Part shown: one piece after another, positions 8,140 through 15,889 of the stretch
How the letters are laid out: each line of letters begins with the position of its first letter
Numbering within the stretch: position 1 is the stretch's first letter
From: Paraliobacillus sp044383835
GTDB lineage: Bacteria > Bacillota > Bacilli > Bacillales > Amphibacillaceae
Reading direction: 5' to 3'
Length of the DNA: 33,303 bases
Assembly: GCF_044383835.1 (NCBI RefSeq)
Contig: NZ_JBISEP010000031.1
Span: forward strand, 1 to 33,303
Notes under the pieces: generated by a model
Database searches by the model: none
Told to the model about the DNA's origin: nothing
The model's input: only the letters and a program-made list of their open reading frames with translations
Program-made: the position numbers and the translations under genes

Positions 8140-8748
8140 TTAAAACTGATCCGGACTATATACAAATGCGTTTGGTACAGCATTTTTAGGATCATAGGTT
8201 TCTAAAATTTTACCATAACGCTCACGGTAATTATTATCCACTTCCAATTCCGGGATGACTTTTGTCCCCTCTTCAAAGAAATGCTTCGACCCACGTCCCA
8301 TTTCTTTTCCACGTCTCGTATGCTTATCCAGTGCTACGTCCATAATTTCTGGCTTTTGCCCCATTGCAAAGCCTTTAATAATAATATTTTTTAAGAAATC
8401 ACTCGATCTGTCCTTCTTGCTTTCGCATAAAATACGGATCGCATGAATAAAGTACATCGGCTGATCGCCATCATTATAAGGGAAGTTTTTTCGCATTTCA
8501 TTTAAGTTTTGCACATGAATAGCAGCATCCAAGTTACCAAAACCGATATCTTCTACAGAAATAGTTAACAATCTTCTCCACATTCTATCCAGTAATTGTG
8601 GGGAGCTAATATATAATTCATAAGCAAATGCACAAGCTTCCTCTACCATCGCTCTGCGGATAGATTTTTGCAATGATGAAATCACTTCATCTACTTGTAG
8701 ATTATTTCTTGTTTTTGTTTCTGCCCATACGTTATAAGTTGAACTCAT
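8140..8748 (-). CDS. Stand-alone RarA/MgsA C-terminal-domain-like protein in a PTS operon
   Basis: A 202-residue soluble protein with no ATPase domain. Residues ~18-180 resemble the C-terminal clamp-loader-like domain of the AAA+ protein RarA/MgsA. The shared pattern is: SSLQKSIRR (compare SALHKSVRG in RarA), a WRRLLTISVEDIGFGN stretch matching the RarA SEDVG region, a paired helix with HAIRILCES, and late DKHTRRGKEMGRGSKHF matching the KEMGYG segment. It is the last gene of the PTS operon, 54 bases past EIIA, with AAGGAGATAAA before its ATG and a terminator directly after. In RarA this domain mediates tetramerisation and DNA-related contacts; what it does without an ATPase beside sugar-transport genes is unknown. 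The match was made from memory of motifs, not by search. Confidence 0.7.
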   Translation of the reverse strand: MSSTYNVWAETKTRNNLQVDEVISSLQKSIRRAMVEEACAFAYELYISSPQLLDRMWRRLLTISVEDIGFGNLDAAIHVQNLNEMRKNFPYNDGDQPMYFIHAIRILCESKKDRSSDFLKNIIIKGFAMGQKPEIMDVALDKHTRRGKEMGRGSKHFFEEGTKVIPELEVDNNYRERYGKILETYDPKNAVPNAFVYSPDQF

Positions 8749-8802
8749 GTCTATTTATCTCCTTCATTATATAATATATTTCTCTCATAGCTTAGTCGTA
8801 TT

Positions 8803-9123
8803 TTAACTTATTTTTGTTTGATGAATCTCCATTAATTCTTGCACTAATATTTTTATTGTTTCTGCATTCATCAGCTGATCTTCCGCATGAACGAGTAATA
8901 ATGTTACTTGCGGCTCCAACTCAGTCATTTCATCAGTTAATACAGAGGCATGTACATGATGCGCCTCAGCAAATACATCGGATCCTTCTTGTATTTTTTT
9001 GTGTGCTTCTTCCACATTACCTTTTTTCGCATCTTCTAAAGCCATTAAATAATTCGATTTAGCAAGCCCTGCACAGGTAATAATTTTCATTGCTATTTCT
9101 GATAATCGTTCTACTTTGGACAT
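8803..9123 (-). CDS. PTS lactose/cellobiose-family EIIA
   Basis: A 106-residue cytoplasmic phosphocarrier that passes phosphate from HPr to EIIB. It has the three-helix pattern of the Lac family and the active-site segment LLLVHAEDQLM with His79 as the phosphorylated residue. The internal AEAHHVHASVLTDEM segment resembles the trimer interface of LicA/CelC. It is 3 bases past the EIIB stop, so the two are co-translated. The expected length is about 105 residues, so it is complete. Confidence 0.9.
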   Translation of the reverse strand: MSKVERLSEIAMKIITCAGLAKSNYLMALEDAKKGNVEEAHKKIQEGSDVFAEAHHVHASVLTDEMTELEPQVTLLLVHAEDQLMNAETIKILVQELMEIHQTKIS

Positions 9124-9126
9124 ATA

Positions 9127-9432
9127 TTATGCTTTCCCTTTCTCATGAATTTCGAAAGCCTGTTTCAATGCCTCTTCACCATTCGCCATAGCATATGTCC
9201 GGGTTTCTACCACAGCAACTGGAATGCCTAATGTTGCTTTAATAGAATCAACAGCATACATAATTTGTGGGCCAACTAAACAAATATCCCATTTCCCTTT
9301 TTCTTCATTAATGGCATTATTTGATCTTGCTTCTACGACTACATCCAAATTTTGTGCAGCTGCAGACTTGTTCATTTTATCCACTAAAATCGAGCTGGAC
9401 ATCCCAGCATTACAAACTAATAATATCTTCAT
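9127..9432 (-). CDS. PTS lactose/cellobiose-family EIIB
   Basis: A 101-residue protein from the ATG start chosen here. The frame is open for three more codons (to a GTG at 9439-9441), but that GTG overlaps the AAGGAG box, which is well placed for the ATG. The N-terminus KILLVCNAGMSSSIL carries the phosphorylated cysteine (Cys7) of the P-loop shared by LicB/CelA. The segment DICLVGPQIMYAV is the usual second beta-strand region. It sits between the regulator and EIIA. Complete and probably functional. Confidence 0.9.
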   Translation of the reverse strand: MKILLVCNAGMSSSILVDKMNKSAAAQNLDVVVEARSNNAINEEKGKWDICLVGPQIMYAVDSIKATLGIPVAVVETRTYAMANGEEALKQAFEIHEKGKA

Positions 9433-9468
9433 TTCGTTCACTCCTTCAAAATACTTGCATTTCTCACT

Positions 9469-11418
9469 CTATATAATGCTGTTAAAAAACGATGTCGATA
9501 AATCAAAAATTTTTCCTAAAAATACATCTTTTCCATTTGCATCAAGTAAACTTGTAATGGAATCTTGATCTAAAGCCAACTGCTGAATAAATTGAAATAG
9601 AGTACTCACATCATCATCCATTTTGTTTTCAATTGCTAGCAAAAATACCATTTTTATTTTTTCACCTTTATGGATGAGAGGATTCTTAAGTACCGTTACA
9701 TAAACAGTTGTTTTATTCGCAAAAGAAGATAGCGGATGAGGAATCATAAAATGCTTCCCAATGGTAGTCGGATAATTTTCCTCTCGCTGAATAACATCCT
9801 TTACATAGCCTTCCAGATCATGAATCCGATCATGTTGTTTTAATTTCTGTGCCATGTTCATAATTAACTCTTCAAACGTCATTTGTTCTCCCTCATAAAT
9901 GTCAACAAACTCTTTGCTGAACATTCGAGATATTAGCTTTTCATACCGATTACTATTTTTGATTTTGTGTATCTTATTGGTCAGTGAATAATAATCACTT
10001 CGCTCAGGGATTCGCTCAATAACATGACAAGGGATAGTCTGTTCGATATTTATAATATAAGTTGAGATAACGAAGTCTACTTGATGTTTTTCTAAGTATT
10101 TATCCAATGCAATCAATGGTAGACATGCAACTACCTCAATATGATTTCTGAAATTACTAGAGAGCCAATTTTGGATAATATCGTTAATTCCCATACTCGT
10201 ATCACTAATAACGACTGTCTTCAAACGATTATTATTTTCTCTTAAAAAGATTTCAATATAAATCGCGACATAAGATATTTCATCGTCTACTAAATACTTC
10301 CCTTGGTAGCGATACACAATATGAACAATCAACATTGCAACCTCATACGCAAATGGATAACGCTTTTTTATATCATTAATAATTGGATTGGATAGTTCAT
10401 AGTCCGTTTCTAAACGACGGAGCATATATTCAATATGCACTTTCAATTTTTCCATCGTTTCTACGCTTTCTTTTAAATCAATACTATATTTACTCAACAC
10501 ATCTCTACGAAACTCATTTAAAATTGTTAATGTTGTTATACTAATGTTCTCTTCTAACGAATCCGAACTTGTTGGGACTTTTAGTGACCAGAAAAACCGA
10601 TTTAAACTCGTTTTATCTTTTTCTTTAATATCCACACCTGATTTGATTAGCTCCTCTAATAAAGAACTTACATTTCTATTAATAAAGGATTGTACATCAG
10701 ATTGTACGATAAAGCCACATCTATTCCTTAAAGCAGTGAGATAGGTAGCTCCAACCATCATTTCAAACGACTTATCATCAACAACGAGTTTCTGGGAGGC
10801 TAAATAGTTTTTCATCTTAATTTTGAGCAAGTCAAGCTCTTTTTGATCAAAGTAACCATTTACCAACAAACTAACATCTGTTAAGTAATCGGCTTTATCA
10901 GATAAAATGAGTTCCTTTAATATTTTGAATAGCAAATATCTGATTTCTTCCTCCGATGCATCAAAATAGATTTGATTATGCTGTATATCAATCGGATGGA
11001 TTTTATACTTTGTTTCCAAGAGCTGTTTTATTTTACTTATATCTTTAAATATCGTTTGTTCGGATACATAAAGTTCATCTGCTAAATCAAAGCAATCTTG
11101 TTCAGTTTGGAACAGCACCTTTCCTAAAATGACGTACAAGCGCTGTTCCTGATTTTGAAAACCTTGATACTGTGCGTTGTTAATAGGATTCATAAAAGCG
11201 ATAAACGACGGTACGTATTCAGATAAAAGATAATAACCTTTTGTATTCGAAGATAGAATTCGAAACGATTCATTGCTTAACATCTTATTAATGGAGGCAA
11301 TATCGTTCCTTACGGTTCTTGTAGACACATTTGTTTTATCAGCTAATTTAGCACCGAAAATCCCATTCGGATTTTTGATGATTTGCTCAATTATCTCTTT
11401 TTGTCGTTCCGTAAACAT
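9469..11418 (-). CDS. LicR/MtlR-type PRD transcription regulator with EIIA domain
   Basis: A transcription activator of the BglG/LicR group, 649 residues from the ATG chosen here; three upstream in-frame codons (GTG ATA TCG) overlap the ribosome binding site. Counting from the longer 652-residue frame, it has an N-terminal HTH (about 6-60), a second HTH-like part (100-140), PRD1 (~190-290), PRD2 (~305-400), an EIIB-like part (403-490) and a Mtl/Fru-type EIIA domain (515-650) with GKHFMIPHPL (His564). Such proteins are controlled by PTS phosphorylation. Here PRD1 has MVGATYLTALRNR where a His is usual, the end of PRD2 has SYVAIYIEIFLR where a His is usual, and the EIIB-like loop VVISDTSMG lacks Cys. 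His331 and His564 remain. It lies between EIIC and EIIB. Confidence 0.85.
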   Translation of the reverse strand: MFTERQKEIIEQIIKNPNGIFGAKLADKTNVSTRTVRNDIASINKMLSNESFRILSSNTKGYYLLSEYVPSFIAFMNPINNAQYQGFQNQEQRLYVILGKVLFQTEQDCFDLADELYVSEQTIFKDISKIKQLLETKYKIHPIDIQHNQIYFDASEEEIRYLLFKILKELILSDKADYLTDVSLLVNGYFDQKELDLLKIKMKNYLASQKLVVDDKSFEMMVGATYLTALRNRCGFIVQSDVQSFINRNVSSLLEELIKSGVDIKEKDKTSLNRFFWSLKVPTSSDSLEENISITTLTILNEFRRDVLSKYSIDLKESVETMEKLKVHIEYMLRRLETDYELSNPIINDIKKRYPFAYEVAMLIVHIVYRYQGKYLVDDEISYVAIYIEIFLRENNNRLKTVVISDTSMGINDIIQNWLSSNFRNHIEVVACLPLIALDKYLEKHQVDFVISTYIINIEQTIPCHVIERIPERSDYYSLTNKIHKIKNSNRYEKLISRMFSKEFVDIYEGEQMTFEELIMNMAQKLKQHDRIHDLEGYVKDVIQREENYPTTIGKHFMIPHPLSSFANKTTVYVTVLKNPLIHKGEKIKMVFLLAIENKMDDDVSTLFQFIQQLALDQDSITSLLDANGKDVFLGKIFDLSTSFFNSII

Positions 11419-11519
11419 CGATATCACCTACCTCTAAGCTTTGTTATTTTCATCTATGCTGTTCTGTATAATTATTTTTATTTACCATAGAGCTCTCTAC
11501 CAATGTATTAAATCAAAAC

Positions 11520-12788
11520 TTAAGCTGTTTTTTCATTTTCTTTTTTAATTTCATTGGCTTCCATTGCTTTAAAGAATGGGAAGTAAATGAGTGTCATCAG
11601 AATTAAACTAATGAATACAAATACAACTGCTCGCCAATCCAATGTCATAAGAAACGCCCCTACGCCAGGTGGTAAGAATCCTGGTGGGTTCGCAATTGGC
11701 ATCCCCATTAAACCTGATGTCATTCCAAAATAAGTTAATGCTGTAACAATTAACGGACCGAAAACAAATGGAATAAACATAAATGGATTTAATAAAATTG
11801 GTGCACCGAAGATAAGTGGCTCATTAATTCCAAATAACGAAGGAATAATTGACACTTTTCCAATCGCATTTAAGTTTTTTGCTCTTGATCGCATCATAAG
11901 TAAAACAAGTCCAAGTGTTAACCCTGATCCGGATACCTGTAATATGTTATAGTATAACCCAAATGTAAAGATATGCGATACTTCAGCTCCAGCTGCATAG
12001 TTAGCAATATTTTCCGCTTGGTATGTGATTGCAAACGGTGCCCAAACAGCAGAAGTAATCGCTGGTCCGTGTAAACCAAAAAACCATAGAAATTGCGTTA
12101 AGAAAATAACAATTAATAAAGACGGTAAACTATCCATCGAACTAATCGCTGGTGCTAACACATTCATAATAACTTGTGGAAATGCAATACCACCTAAACT
12201 CATTGATAGAACAGCAATCGTCGTTCCAATCAGAATATTAACGATCATTGGGAATAAGTTACTAAAACTGTCCCCTACCATTTGCGGTACGCTATCTGGT
12301 AGTCTGACAACCATCTTTTTCTTGAACATAAATCGAGTAACTTCAACCGTTAATATGGCAGATATAATACTAACAAAGAGTCCTTGCGCTCCTAGAAACG
12401 TCATATCCAATCCATTCTCTGTGATCACACCGCTCAGAATTACATGCGTTATTACAGCGGTAATTCCATACTGTGGAGAATTCATCTCATATTTCTTAGC
12501 CAAGGAATCAGCAATAAAGTATGCTGCATAAATCGATAACAATCCATTGGTGAATTTATCTGGATACGTTAGTTTTTCAATATGATTGGCTAGAAACTCA
12601 TGAATAGGTCCGCTGTGGAAAACGTTCATAAATGCAATAGGTAAAATAAAAAACGAACCTATAATGATAATTGGAACAATGGCAATCATTCCGTCTTTTA
12701 TTGCTTGTAAATGCTTTTGTTGTTCCACTTTATTCGCAATTGGCATCAAAAATTTCATTAAAGTGGACTGAAGTTTTGAGTTGTTCAT
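11520..12788 (-). CDS. PTS lactose/cellobiose-family EIIC permease
   Basis: A 422-residue membrane protein and first gene of the operon. It forms the translocation channel that phosphorylates the incoming disaccharide together with EIIB and EIIA. It has the N-terminal LMPIANKVEQQKHLQAIKDG lead, about 10 hydrophobic segments and the conserved GINEPLIFGAPILLNP loop of the Lac/cellobiose EIIC family, with FGLHGPAITSAVWAP in the middle. No EIIB domain is fused. The ATG is preceded by CAGGAGGG. The nearby alpha-type GH4 enzyme suggests an alpha-linked disaccharide, though family members usually carry beta-glucosides or chitobiose. Confidence 0.9.
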   Translation of the reverse strand: MNNSKLQSTLMKFLMPIANKVEQQKHLQAIKDGMIAIVPIIIIGSFFILPIAFMNVFHSGPIHEFLANHIEKLTYPDKFTNGLLSIYAAYFIADSLAKKYEMNSPQYGITAVITHVILSGVITENGLDMTFLGAQGLFVSIISAILTVEVTRFMFKKKMVVRLPDSVPQMVGDSFSNLFPMIVNILIGTTIAVLSMSLGGIAFPQVIMNVLAPAISSMDSLPSLLIVIFLTQFLWFFGLHGPAITSAVWAPFAITYQAENIANYAAGAEVSHIFTFGLYYNILQVSGSGLTLGLVLLMMRSRAKNLNAIGKVSIIPSLFGINEPLIFGAPILLNPFMFIPFVFGPLIVTALTYFGMTSGLMGMPIANPPGFLPPGVGAFLMTLDWRAVVFVFISLILMTLIYFPFFKAMEANEIKKENEKTA

Positions 12789-12834
12789 AGTGCCCTCCTG
12801 TTTGTAAAGTATTTTTGTTCCTTATTACAGCTTA

Positions 12835-12864
12835 ACTATAATTGAAAACGCTTTTAATCAGCAA
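12835..12864 (-). promoter_or_regulatory. Sigma-A promoter of the PTS operon with overlapping cre box
   Basis: On the minus strand, -35 TTGCTG (12859-12864) and -10 TATAGT (12835-12840) are 18 bases apart. The spacer holds TGAAAACGCTTTTA (12843-12856), one mismatch from the CcpA cre consensus. CcpA bound there would block RNA polymerase, so glucose repression is expected. Confidence 0.7.
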
Positions 12865-13209
12865 ATAAACATTTTCCGTCACGTTAGGAAACAGTTTGAC
12901 AAGTTACCTAAAAAAAGCAGCAAAAAGAAGAACTATTTTCTAATTTATCGCCTTATAACTTAATTATACATTTTCATGGTAAATGACGGATTACTTAACG
13001 TAAGGCTTAATACTTTCATATAGTGAATCAAGTAAAGTAGAAAAAGGGGATAAAATAGATAACTTATAAGTAGAGCAGATTCATTAAAATGGTAATCTTC
13101 ACGATTTTTCAAGAGGAAAAATGCGTTTGAATATAAGCGTTAAATAGCTTACAACTATTATTTAATTATGAGGTAATTTGATGGTGACATTCTTACTATT
13201 TATCCGACA
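12865..13209. other. Gene-free stretch upstream of the PTS operon
   Basis: About 340 bases of AT-rich sequence with no convincing gene on either strand. Activator sites for the LicR-type regulator might be expected just upstream of the -35 near 12870-12910, but I see no clear repeat. Confidence 0.4.
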
Positions 13210-13210
13210 T

Positions 13211-13262
13211 AAAAAGCCTCCTTCAAGAATAATCTATAAAGATTACCCTATCCAGAGGCTGA
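13211..13262 (-). terminator. Terminator of the mhqOD operon
   Basis: AGCCTC (13215-13220) pairs with GAGGCT (13255-13260), with an inner TAATCT/AGATTA hairpin. On the minus strand it is followed by TTTTT. It lies about 100 bases past the mhqD stop. Confidence 0.7.
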
Positions 13263-13365
13263 GTTGCATACGTGTGTAGTATTTGATGCTTAGTTTTATT
13301 TATTTTTAAACTCAATGGCGGTAACATTATACTCTTTTGACTAACTTGAAACCGTTAGCCCCTAC

Positions 13366-13980
13366 TTATTGATTAAAATCTAAACTACGATACCATCTAC
13401 TAGCCGAGGCAACCTCTGTCGATGTTAGTTGATGCCCACTATCTTCCCAATGCATTTCAACATTTACATTTGCATTTTCCAATAGAGATTGCAATTCGAT
13501 AGATTCATCCGATGAACAAATAGGATCATTCTTTCCAGCTGCAATAAATACAGCTTTTCCTGTTAATTCTGGTAGTTTTATACCTCTTCTCGGAACCATT
13601 GGGTGATGAAGAATAGCTCCCTTTAATGCGTGCTGATAATGAAATAACAAGCTTGCTGCAATATTTGCTCCATTCGAGTAGCCAATTGCAATGATATTAT
13701 CTCTATCAAAACCATACTCTTGAGCAGCGTTATCAAGAAATTGATTCAACTCTTTGGTGCGGTATATTAAATCTTCTTCATCAAATACGCCTTCTGCTAA
13801 CCGTTTAAAGAAACGAGGCATACCATTTTCAGAAATGTTTCCACGAACACTTAAAACAGATGCTTGATCATCTACTGTTTCAGCAAGTGGTAACAAATCT
13901 AATTCATTCCCACCAGTTCCGTGTAATAGTAGTAACGTTGGTTTCTTTGGATCTTTCCCTTTGTTAAAGACATGCTTCAT
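13366..13980 (-). CDS. mhqD: Carboxylesterase/phospholipase-like hydrolase MhqD
   Basis: A 204-residue alpha/beta hydrolase. It has LLLHGTGGNE (oxyanion region, 17-26), nucleophile motif IGYSNGA (Ser102), KNDPI (Asp152) and SGHQL (His183), so a full catalytic triad. It resembles Bacillus subtilis MhqD (YodD), which with MhqO is induced by methylhydroquinone and other thiol-reactive electrophiles. The pairing with mhqO 75 bases upstream, and an mhqR remnant beyond it, supports this. AGAGGAGG precedes the ATG. The natural substrate is not known for the family. Confidence 0.85.
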   Translation of the reverse strand: MKHVFNKGKDPKKPTLLLLHGTGGNELDLLPLAETVDDQASVLSVRGNISENGMPRFFKRLAEGVFDEEDLIYRTKELNQFLDNAAQEYGFDRDNIIAIGYSNGANIAASLLFHYQHALKGAILHHPMVPRRGIKLPELTGKAVFIAAGKNDPICSSDESIELQSLLENANVNVEMHWEDSGHQLTSTEVASASRWYRSLDFNQ

Positions 13981-14055
13981 TTTTTTTCCTCCTCTAGATG
14001 TAATAAGTATAGGTGTTTTAAAATTTGACTTTTCCTTTTGACCTTCTATAAAAAA

Positions 14056-14994
14056 CTAATCAAGTTCTTTTATTTTTATCGGTATCAATCTTTCCTCTAA
14101 TTGTTCTCTGTATTGTTCATAGCGAATAGGTAACTTCAACTGTTCTCCCAATGTTTCACGCGATTCATCAATCGTAAATCCAGGAGGGTCTGTTGCAATT
14201 TCAAATAAGATTTCCCCGTGTTCTCTAAAATAAACAGAATTAAAATAGTTTCTATCTTGCACAGGTGTCACACCATAGCCATGTTCTGTAACATACTTTT
14301 GCCAATCTAACTGATCCTTGTCATCAATCGCTCTCCACGCAATATGGTGAACCGTACCTGCGCCCATCATTCCATTGCCTGAAGAAGTTAGTTTTAAATC
14401 AACTACATTCCCAATGTCGCTAGAAGATTGATAACGTACTAGATCTCCTTCTTCTGCTACTTTTTCAAATCCCAAAACATTTTTGAGTAAGTCCGCCGTT
14501 TTTTCTGGTTGTTTGGATAAAAGTGTCGCTCCACCAAATCCTTTAATTGCATAATCAGGGGTTACTTCACCAAACGTCCAGTTATTTTTTTCTCCTTCTT
14601 CGCGTTCAACTATTTCTAAATGAAGGCCATGAGGATCATCAAACGCCAAGTAATCCTCACCGAAGCGGTTCATTTTGGTATAAGCTACATTAAATTTCGT
14701 TAATCGATTTTCCCAAAATGTTAATGCCCCTTTTGGAATGACGTAAGAGGTAACGCCAACCTGACCATCTCCAACTACACCTTGACGAGCACCTTCCCAA
14801 GGAAAAAAAGTAATAATTGTTCCTGGTTTACCACCTTCATCACCAAAATAGAGATGATATGTACCTGGGTCATCAAAATTAACCGTCTTTTTCACTAAAC
14901 GTAATCCTAGAACGCCAGCATAAAAATCTACATTCTCTTGTGGATGTCCTACAATTGCAGTAATGTGGTGTATCCCACTTGTTTTTTTCATCAT
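14056..14994 (-). CDS. mhqO: Ring-cleaving dioxygenase MhqO (VOC family)
   Basis: A 312-residue protein of two vicinal-oxygen-chelate modules. Module 1 opens with GIHHITAIVGHPQENVDFYAGVLGLRLVKKTVNFDDP, and module 2 has GAGTVHHIAWRAID with a late GEILFEIATDPPGF; the His, His and Glu of these motifs fit the metal site. This is the pattern of Bacillus MhqO/MhqA/MhqE, which are thought to open quinol rings and so detoxify hydroquinones and catechols. It is read first in a two-gene operon with mhqD. Two adjacent ATG codons follow AGGAGTG; the first is reported. An MhqR-like palindrome lies 65-85 bases upstream. Confidence 0.88.
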   Translation of the reverse strand: MMKKTSGIHHITAIVGHPQENVDFYAGVLGLRLVKKTVNFDDPGTYHLYFGDEGGKPGTIITFFPWEGARQGVVGDGQVGVTSYVIPKGALTFWENRLTKFNVAYTKMNRFGEDYLAFDDPHGLHLEIVEREEGEKNNWTFGEVTPDYAIKGFGGATLLSKQPEKTADLLKNVLGFEKVAEEGDLVRYQSSSDIGNVVDLKLTSSGNGMMGAGTVHHIAWRAIDDKDQLDWQKYVTEHGYGVTPVQDRNYFNSVYFREHGEILFEIATDPPGFTIDESRETLGEQLKLPIRYEQYREQLEERLIPIKIKELD

Positions 14995-15058
14995 TTCGCT
15001 TCACTCCTAGTACATATAATAAAAATTAGTGTTAATCATTCTTTTGTTACCAATTCAT

Positions 15059-15078
15059 ATATTTCAGATTCGAGATAT
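15059..15078. promoter_or_regulatory. MhqR-like operator upstream of mhqO
   Basis: ATATTTCAGATTCGAGATAT is an imperfect palindrome (7 of 10 pairs) holding the ATCTCGAA half site of the Bacillus MhqR operator as I remember it (TATCTCGAATTCGAGATA type). Confidence 0.5.
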
Positions 15079-15092
15079 TAGATTAAAAAAAT

Positions 15093-15519
15093 TTACATGT
15101 TTTGTGCATGAAAGCCTAGCTTCTTTACTGTACAATTAGCTCTTCTTTTCCTTTCATGTCTAATCCTCCAAAAATATCTTTCAACGCACCCGATGTTTTG
15201 GAAAAACTTCATCCATTAGTTTCGTACCTACTTCCATTATGACCGCATATGTGATTCGGCGATCTTTGGGACAAGTGTGTCTCTCTAGTAAGTTTTTCTT
15301 TTCTAGTTTATCTACAACATAGGTAATACTACTACTTGCAATCAAGACCTTTTCACCGATTTTTTGTATCGGCTGATCACCTTTGCTATAAATTAACTCT
15401 AAAATAGCAAAATCAGTGGAATTTAGCCTCAAACATTTTATATCGTTTTTTAATTGATTGTAATGTACGAGATAGAACAACAAATGCCTTTAATCACAAG
15501 TCCTCTTCATATTTTTCAT
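15093..15519 (-). pseudogene. mhqR: Decayed mhqR (MarR-family quinone-sensing repressor)
   Basis: The central part is open (15181-15483) and reads as a MarR/MhqR core: STDFAILELIYSKGDQPIQKIGEKVLIASSSITYVVDKLEKKNLLERHTCPKDRRITYAVI. The real N-terminus, LKAFVVLSRTLQSIKKR, lies in a different frame just upstream and is preceded by an in-frame TGA. The C-terminus continues in a third arrangement as ALKDIFGGLDMKGKEELIV after a shift near 15185, and then KKLGFHAQNM after another shift near 15128. So at least three frame changes and one stop break a gene of about 140 codons. The open 100-codon part starts with TTG and lacks a good ribosome binding site. Intact MhqR represses mhqO/mhqD, so loss should leave these genes derepressed unless a second copy exists. 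Confidence 0.8.
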
Positions 15520-15550
15520 TCTCTTACTTGTTCAGCATAGCTATTCCTTT

Positions 15551-15576
15551 TAATTATCTTGAATTCAAGATAATTA
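15551..15576. promoter_or_regulatory. Perfect 26-bp palindrome, probable MhqR operator
   Basis: Left arm TAATTATCTTGAA and its exact reverse complement meet at 15563/15564. It resembles the MhqR operator class (ATCT, then GAATTC, then AGAT) and lies just upstream of the mhqR remnant, where autoregulation would act. Confidence 0.65.
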
Positions 15577-15775
15577 TATAATATTAAATTGCTACTGTCA
15601 ATTTATAATGATAAGGGAAGTTATTCTGGGCAGTGGTTTTGATTAAAGCAATTTGATCAATCAAGATTATGTCGAATACTTTACCATGCATTTAAACTGT
15701 TAGACTTTCTGCTGGTAGAATATAATGGTGTAAAATTAATATAAAATCTATCGTTTTCAATCGTAAACTTAAATT
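15577..15775. other. AT-rich intergenic stretch
   Basis: About 200 bases between the mhqR operator and the glycerate kinase terminator. I see no gene, repeat or clear promoter in it. Confidence 0.4.
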
Positions 15776-15813
15776 TAAAAACGCTAGAATGTCTATTTAT
15801 CAACATTCTAGCG
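15776..15813 (-). terminator. Terminator of the glycerate operon
   Basis: CGCTAGAATGT (15782-15792) pairs perfectly over 11 bp with ACATTCTAGCG (15803-15813). On the minus strand TTTTTAAATTT follows. It lies about 75 bases past the glycerate kinase stop. Confidence 0.9.
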
Positions 15814-15889
15814 CTATAAAGTCATTTTTGAATTCACTCAAAAATATCGATGAGCTGATCGGTTACATATTTTTTAAGCTAGTTTTTAA

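Noticed and set aside
12025..12531. Plus-strand 168-codon ORF inside EIIC
   Set aside because: Antisense to a clear PTS permease; composition reflects the complement of membrane codons and there is no start signal.
15181..15483. Intact short MarR-family regulator
   Set aside because: The missing N- and C-terminal family blocks are present next to it in other frames, which shows a broken longer gene.
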